A stretch of DNA of 64,000 nucleotides from Labilithrix sp. (GTDB lineage Bacteria; Myxococcota_A; Polyangia; Polyangiales; Polyangiaceae): the NCBI GenBank assembly GCA_019637155.1, contig JAHBWE010000012.1, forward strand, positions 248,001 through 312,000, read 5' to 3'. Below, one piece after another: positions 59,705-64,000 of this stretch; within the stretch, counting starts at the first letter, position 1, and each line of letters starts with the position of its first letter. The notes under the pieces were generated by a model. That model saw nothing but the letters and a program-made list of their open reading frames with translations, did not search any database and was not told where the DNA came from. A program made the translations under genes and the position numbers.

Positions 59705-60868
59705 TCACTTCGTCGCGCGCCACACGCGACCGCGATCGCGCTCGGTGAAGTAGATGCTCGTGCCGTCGTCGGTGAGACCCATCGGACGCGAGAGGCCGGT
59801 CGCGAGCTGGACGAGGTCGGACCCGTCGCGCTTGTTCACGCGGACGACGAGGCCCGCCCTGTCGACCGTGATGTACGCGTACGTCGCGTCGACGACGATG
59901 GTGCCCCAGCGCACGTCCCCCACGAGCTTCACGTCGCTCCCGCCGTCCTTGGGTGTTCGGACCGCGTCCGTGTCGCTCGTCCAGTAGACCGCCTCGTCGT
60001 CGACGGTGAGGCGGCGGACGCGCGGCGCGGGGTGCCAGTCATCGTTTCGCTCGCCACCGTCGCGGAGCGCGCGGCCGATCGAGCCGCCCGCGCCGGGGCC
60101 GCCGCGGTTCGCCCAGTAGACGTGCGTCGCGTCGACCGCGATCCCCTCGACCTCCCTGCCCGCGTCCAGCGAGACGAGGTGGCCCAGCGTGCCCTCCGCC
60201 ATCGCGCGGACGCCATGGTCGAGCGGACCTCGCGACGTGAAGTAGACGCCGCCGTCGCGCGTCGCCAGATCGAGCGTCGCCCCGCCTCCGTCCCAGACCT
60301 CGCGCCGAGCCTCGCGCCCGTTCTTCGGCAACATGAAGAGCGTCCTGTCGTCGATCGAGCTCACGACGAGGTCCGCGCCGAGGACGAGGACGTCGAACGA
60401 GTCTCGTGGCTCCGTGATCGCGACCGGCGGCTCCCCGCCGTTCTTCGAGAACGCGTACACCGCGCCGCTCCCGGCGCTCTGGTAGACGTGCGACGTGACG
60501 AACACGCGCGACTCGTCCACCGCGATGTACCACGGCGCCGGGATGCCCTCCGCGATCGGGTACGGCATGCAGACCCCGGCGCGACACTCGCCGCGCCCGC
60601 AGTCACGACCGCACCTGCCGCACGCGCGCGGGTTGGTCGGCGAAGGCTCGCACGTCGCCGGCGCGTCGGCCTCCACCTCGCCCGCGCCGTCCGGCGGCGG
60701 ACGGGTGGGCGATCCTCCGCCGTCACGATCCTCCGCCCCCGCGTCCTGTCCGTCGAGAGCCGCGCCGACGAGCGAGAGACCACACGCCGCGGCGAGGCCC
60801 GCGCCGGCGAAGACCACGGCGAGCGCGAGCGCCCGCGTCCGAACGGTCCGAGATCGCATCGCATCCAT
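59705..60868 (-). CDS. Beta-propeller lipoprotein
   Basis: A 387-residue exported protein with signal peptide and lipobox (VVFAGAGLAAACGLS), an Asp/Gly linker, a Cys-rich piece (CGRCGRDCGRGECRAGVC) and then repeats such as VDATHVYWANRGG, VDDEAVYWTSD and VDATYAYITVD, each a propeller blade of a kind common in Polyangia. No catalytic motif. It is convergent with the caspase-like gene, nine bases away. Probably a surface protein of unknown binding role. Confidence 0.86.
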   Translation of the reverse strand: MDAMRSRTVRTRALALAVVFAGAGLAAACGLSLVGAALDGQDAGAEDRDGGGSPTRPPPDGAGEVEADAPATCEPSPTNPRACGRCGRDCGRGECRAGVCMPYPIAEGIPAPWYIAVDESRVFVTSHVYQSAGSGAVYAFSKNGGEPPVAITEPRDSFDVLVLGADLVVSSIDDRTLFMLPKNGREARREVWDGGGATLDLATRDGGVYFTSRGPLDHGVRAMAEGTLGHLVSLDAGREVEGIAVDATHVYWANRGGPGAGGSIGRALRDGGERNDDWHPAPRVRRLTVDDEAVYWTSDTDAVRTPKDGGSDVKLVGDVRWGTIVVDATYAYITVDRAGLVVRVNKRDGSDLVQLATGLSRPMGLTDDGTSIYFTERDRGRVWRATK

Positions 60869-60910
60869 GTTCTCGCACGAAGTCGCCCGCGCGTCAGCGA
60901 CTCCTCGAGG

Positions 60911-62191
60911 TCAGGCTTCGAGCTCGAGGGTCCGCGGCGCCTTCAGCGCGCCCTTCGCGTGGAACACGAGCGCGAGCTTGAAGATGCGGAGCCCTGCCTC
61001 CGCCGACGCGCGCGGCGCCTTCTTCGGGAAGAAGCGGGCGAGGACGTCGTAGCTCCCCGCCGGAACGACGAGGGGCTCCTCGTCCCCTCCCGCGACGCTC
61101 CGCAGCACGAGCGCGCCGCGAACGACGATCGGAAACGCGACCGCCTGCGCGACGCCGGCGAGGCTCGTCTCGGGCTTCGCCGCCGGCGCGATCACCACCT
61201 CCACGTCGACGTAGTCGGTCTCGCTCGGCGTCGCGATCGCGACCATCGTCTCGAAGAGCGACATGCCGGCCTTCGCGTCGCCCCGCTTCTGGAAGTAGAC
61301 CTGCGCCTTCTCGGCCTTGCTGAGCGCGGCCGGCTCGAGGTGGACCTGCGAATACGAGCACGACACGCGACGCTTCTGGATCTTCGGGATCTTCGCGCTC
61401 GCCTTCGTCGTCGCCTTCGTCTCGCCGAGCGCGGCGTCGATCGAGCCGAGCGCGGCATCGACGTCCGCGGGCGAGAGGCCGCTCGCGTCGCGGAGGGCTC
61501 CCTTCGCGATCCGCGCGGCGACGGCGGGGAAACACAGCGCCGTCTCGAGGAGGAAGCGCTCCTCGACGAAGCGGCGGGCGTGCTTCTCGAGCCACGGTCG
61601 GGCCAACGCGTCCGCTCCGCTGCGATGGGCGAGCTCCATCGCGAGCGCGAGCTCGTCCCCCGATCCCACGAGAGGATCGCGCGGCCCGAGCGCCTCGAGG
61701 TAGGCGTCGAGCTGCGCGAACGCCTCGCGCTCCGCGCCCTCACGCGCGAGGCACTGGACCCAGCGCCAGCGCTCGATCCAGTGCGCGCGCTCCTTCGGGC
61801 TCGTCTTCCGCCACCGGTCGGTGGGCGGCGCGTGATCGAACGCGTCGCACGTGACCCGCTCGTGGATCATCGCCGCGTTCGCCGCGACCCGCGCGGCGAG
61901 CGAAGGCACCTCACCGCGCGGCGGCCCGAAGTACGGCAGCCCGCGCGTCACGTCGCCGAGCCCGGCGGCGGCGCAGAAGCCGTCGATCGCCTGCGTCGAG
62001 AGCGCGCTCGCGACCTTCTCCGGCGCCGGCGTGCGCGCGCCGTACATCCACCCGAGGACGCGCTTCACGCGCGGGACGTCGCCGGTCGCCGCGACGAGGA
62101 GGAAGACGCGGAAGAGCGGCGGATGGAGCTTGTGCGGCGGCGTCTTCGCGATCTCGGCGGCGGCGCGCGCGAGCTCCTTCTTGGCTGTCAT
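60911..62191 (-). CDS. Uncharacterised two-domain protein
   Basis: A 426-residue cytosolic protein with an alpha-helical N-terminal part (1 to about 250; LARAAAEIAKTPPHKLHPPL onward) and a beta-rich C-terminal part (about 290-425: LFETMVAIATPSETDYVDVE, SYDVLARFFPKK). No signal peptide or motif recognised. Start ATG 62191, 29 bases from the divergent 62221 gene. Confidence 0.75.
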   Translation of the reverse strand: MTAKKELARAAAEIAKTPPHKLHPPLFRVFLLVAATGDVPRVKRVLGWMYGARTPAPEKVASALSTQAIDGFCAAAGLGDVTRGLPYFGPPRGEVPSLAARVAANAAMIHERVTCDAFDHAPPTDRWRKTSPKERAHWIERWRWVQCLAREGAEREAFAQLDAYLEALGPRDPLVGSGDELALAMELAHRSGADALARPWLEKHARRFVEERFLLETALCFPAVAARIAKGALRDASGLSPADVDAALGSIDAALGETKATTKASAKIPKIQKRRVSCSYSQVHLEPAALSKAEKAQVYFQKRGDAKAGMSLFETMVAIATPSETDYVDVEVVIAPAAKPETSLAGVAQAVAFPIVVRGALVLRSVAGGDEEPLVVPAGSYDVLARFFPKKAPRASAEAGLRIFKLALVFHAKGALKAPRTLELEA

Positions 62192-62220
62192 CGGCGCGCG
62201 CTCCGCCTAACGTGCGGTCC

Positions 62221-62583
62221 ATGGGGACACGAACCGATCCGCACGCGCTGGCGCGCGCCGCGCGGCTCTCGCTCGTACCGGGCGTGACGATGGCGGAGGT
62301 CACGCGTCGCACGGGCCTCTCCGCGAGCACGATCCGGCGCGCGCGAAAGGGGCTCGCCCTCACGCGCGACGACCTCCTCCTCGCCGCGCTCACCGAGAAC
62401 GGCGCGCGCGGCGAAGGTCCGCTCACCGACGGCAGGCTCGCCGGGCTCGCGTCGTGGCTCGACTACGTGAACCACGACGGCAGCACCGCCGCGAGCGTGC
62501 GCGACGACCTCACGCGCCTCGCCGAGGCCGGCCGGCTCGCGCTGGAGGGCGCCCGCTTCCGGCTGCTCGCGCCCTGGCCCTGA
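62221..62583 (+). CDS. Small helix-turn-helix protein
   Basis: A 120-residue protein with an N-terminal HTH (about 20-50: MAEVTRRTGLSASTIRRARKGL) of the Cro/XRE or resolvase-like type. The C-terminal helical part has no motif. A DNA-binding regulator is likely. ATG 62221 is chosen, although the frame stays open to a GTG three codons earlier. Confidence 0.8.
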   Translation: MGTRTDPHALARAARLSLVPGVTMAEVTRRTGLSASTIRRARKGLALTRDDLLLAALTENGARGEGPLTDGRLAGLASWLDYVNHDGSTAASVRDDLTRLAEAGRLALEGARFRLLAPWP

Positions 62584-62650
62584 TCGTCGCGCGCGAAGAG
62601 GCATGACCGCGAGTGTCGCCCTCGCGGACGTAGGCTGTAAATCCCGCGCG

Positions 62651-62671
62651 TATTTACGAATTAGGTAAATA
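62651..62671. promoter_or_regulatory. 21-bp inverted repeat upstream of the 62742 gene
   Basis: TATTTAC-GAATTAG-GTAAATA, a perfect seven-base inverted repeat with a seven-base spacer, within an AT-rich patch (62640-62690), 70 bases before the ATG. In this GC-rich genome such a block is likely a regulator site or promoter region. The HTH protein next to it is a possible binder. Confidence 0.6.
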
Positions 62672-62741
62672 AGAATTCCCTGAATCGCGTTTTCACGGGA
62701 CTCGTCTCTGGTGAACATACGAGCCACCGGAGGGAATCACG

Positions 62742-63527
62742 ATGAAGTCGCGTTGGATGTGCGGTGCCCTGGCGTTCGCGTGCGTGTGCGCCGCCTCCTT
62801 CTCCGTCGACGCTGCGCCGACGCCGGGCCCTGCGCCCGCCCCCGCCAAGCCCGTGCTCACGCCGAGGGCCGACACCGCCTTCAACGTAGTCTTCGAGGTG
62901 CCGGCGCAGAACAGCACGATGTTCTCGCCGTCGGCGATCTCCGCGAAGCTCCACATCACGCTCCCGAAGAGCGCGTCGCCGAACACGTGCCGGCCGGTCG
63001 TCATCGCGGAGGTGAACGGCGTCGCGATCGGCGAGGACACCGTCGGGACGACGGGCGCTTCCTACGTCGAGGGCGACTCCACGCGCTACGAGCGCAGCAT
63101 CTCCTATCCCCAACCGTGGGCGCCGCCGAAGTGGAAGGCCGACACCTACAAGATCAGCTTCCGGCTGAAGGAGCAGAAGGACGGCTGCCGCGCCATGCCG
63201 TCGAAGGCGGCCGCGCTCACCGTCGCGCGCGCGCCGATGGGCCTCACGTTCGGGGCGCTCCCCGCGGCGGCGGCAAAGGGCAAGCCGCTCACCTTCACCG
63301 CGGAGACGAAGCTGCTCAACGGAGGGACGCCGGTCGCCGGCCGCAGCGTCAGCGCGTCGGTGTGCGGCGTCGCCTGGCCCGCGGCGACCACCGACGCCTC
63401 CGGCAAGGTCACCTTCAGCGGCACCGTACACGCGAGCTGCCCGGCGAATCCCTACTCCATCTCGGTGCGGCTACAACCCGACGACGTCTACGGCGGCGCC
63501 TATACCGAGAAGACGGTCTCGCAATAA
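62742..63527 (+). CDS. Secreted protein with beta-sandwich repeats
   Basis: A 261-residue exported protein; signal peptide 1-24 (MKSRWMCGALAFACVCAASF onward), then a Pro/Ala-rich linker and two beta-sandwich domains (VVFEVPAQNSTMF; LTFTAETKLLNGGTPVAGRS with the pattern of bacterial Ig-like domains). Five Cys in the mature part. GGAGGG is seven bases before ATG 62742, the best ribosome site in this area. Function unknown. Confidence 0.78.
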   Translation: MKSRWMCGALAFACVCAASFSVDAAPTPGPAPAPAKPVLTPRADTAFNVVFEVPAQNSTMFSPSAISAKLHITLPKSASPNTCRPVVIAEVNGVAIGEDTVGTTGASYVEGDSTRYERSISYPQPWAPPKWKADTYKISFRLKEQKDGCRAMPSKAAALTVARAPMGLTFGALPAAAAKGKPLTFTAETKLLNGGTPVAGRSVSASVCGVAWPAATTDASGKVTFSGTVHASCPANPYSISVRLQPDDVYGGAYTEKTVSQ

Positions 63528-63551
63528 CCACGTCGAGCCTATCCTCGAGCG

Positions 63552-64000
63552 GTGCGACGCGATCGGCGGCTGGGGGAGGTGGCGGCGGTGGCATTCGACG
63601 ACCTCGTCGTGGACGAGACGAGCTGGCTCTCCAGCGTCGCGCACGCGCTCGAGGATCAGTGCGGTGAAGGCTACGGCTGCATCGCGGCGGCGTACGCGCC
63701 GACGTCGCGCTCGATCGGCTTCGACGCGATGATCGGCGCGGGGGTACGGACGGACATCGACGCGCGCGGCGTCTTCGCCGGGACCGTCGCCGCGCCGCCG
63801 GAGATGACCCGCCGCGTCTACGCGGAGGTCCAGTGCGAGACGACGTCGGGCCTCGGCGTGGTGTGCGAGCGGAACTTCCAGGAGCGCGTGTTCGACTGGG
63901 GCGTCCGCGACGCGGTCTGCGTCAACGCGCAGCGCGAGGTCCATCGCGGCGCCGCGTTCCTGCTGCTGCACCCGCGACGGCGCCGCCTGCGCATGGGCGA
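63552..64000 (+). CDS. Truncated uncharacterised protein (C-terminus beyond the window)
   Basis: An open frame from GTG 63552 (alternatives GTG 63579 and 63588; GGGGGAGG lies before the last) to the right edge. It is Ala/Arg-rich with a VVDETSWLSSVAHALEDQCG N-terminus, and its last visible part (AAFLLLHPRRRRLRMG) suggests a further domain. Only the first 149 codons are seen. It resembles N-terminal sensing regions of some LuxR-type regulators, but no HTH is in view, so I leave it uncalled. Confidence 0.55.
   Translation, partial: MRRDRRLGEVAAVAFDDLVVDETSWLSSVAHALEDQCGEGYGCIAAAYAPTSRSIGFDAMIGAGVRTDIDARGVFAGTVAAPPEMTRRVYAEVQCETTSGLGVVCERNFQERVFDWGVRDAVCVNAQREVHRGAAFLLLHPRRRRLRMG

Overview
The window is very GC-rich, densely coding DNA whose gene content points to a Polyangia/Myxococcota-type bacterium. 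The signs are several eukaryote-like Ser/Thr kinases, FHA domains, many lipoproteins with Asp/Gly/Ala-rich linkers, beta-propeller and RCC1-like secreted proteins, a thrombospondin-3/OmpA protein, a protein resembling the MXAN_5187 family, and frequent GTG/TTG starts with 1-4 base stop/start overlaps. Placement is by gene character only; no rRNA marker is present. I saw no rRNA, tRNA, CRISPR array, phage or transposase gene.

Left edge (1-593): a visibly lower-GC, truncated minus-strand gene with a HEPN-like Rx6H motif, probably the end of an acquired segment. Positions 0.6-8.2 kb hold housekeeping genes: aldehyde dehydrogenase, glycerol-3-phosphate dehydrogenase, an ECF sigma operon with a one-TM protein and a secreted STN-type protein, a ribosome hibernation factor fused to a cold-shock domain, an HD hydrolase and a LOG protein. 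Positions 8.2-19.1 kb hold a predicted pseudokinase, a PQQ-type propeller lipoprotein, NDH-2, a CE4-like protein without its metal ligands, an Hsp70 operon and a membrane metallopeptidase. Positions 19.1-24.9 kb form an accessory zone with two broken lipoprotein genes (one in-frame TGA, one frameshift) and several unknowns. Positions 24.9-31 kb hold two Ser/Thr kinases, one flanked by two near-identical ~115-bp repeats, a Pro/Gly/Gln-repeat membrane protein and an M2 peptidase.

Positions 31-37.1 kb: an orphan GspC-like protein, then a minus-strand run lexA - DUF4398-like lipoprotein - OmpA/TSP3 - outer-membrane protein - aminotransferase. The lexA start carries a perfect GTTCAG-N4-CTGAAC palindrome over a promoter that would give a leaderless mRNA. 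Positions 37.2-49 kb hold a GH43 lipoprotein, a cyclic-nucleotide-domain protein, thioredoxin reductase, a membrane sensor pair, a metallophosphoesterase, a flavin monooxygenase-like protein and a second Hsp70. A repeat-rich gap at 49.0-49.3 kb contains a 41-bp palindromic insert bounded by a 7-bp direct repeat.

The most interesting locus is 51410-58322, three abutting plus-strand genes. The first is an FAD/NAD(P) oxidoreductase fused to three FHA domains. The second is a soluble Fe-S protein with six cysteine cluster motifs around two cyclic-nucleotide-like domains. The third is a membrane protein with two His-x13-His helices followed by five CxxCH haem motifs. They read as a pathway NAD(P)H -> FAD -> Fe-S -> haem b pair -> exported haem c, with an input for phosphothreonine signalling. 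The right end holds a caspase-like lipoprotein, a propeller lipoprotein, several unknowns and a truncated gene at the edge.
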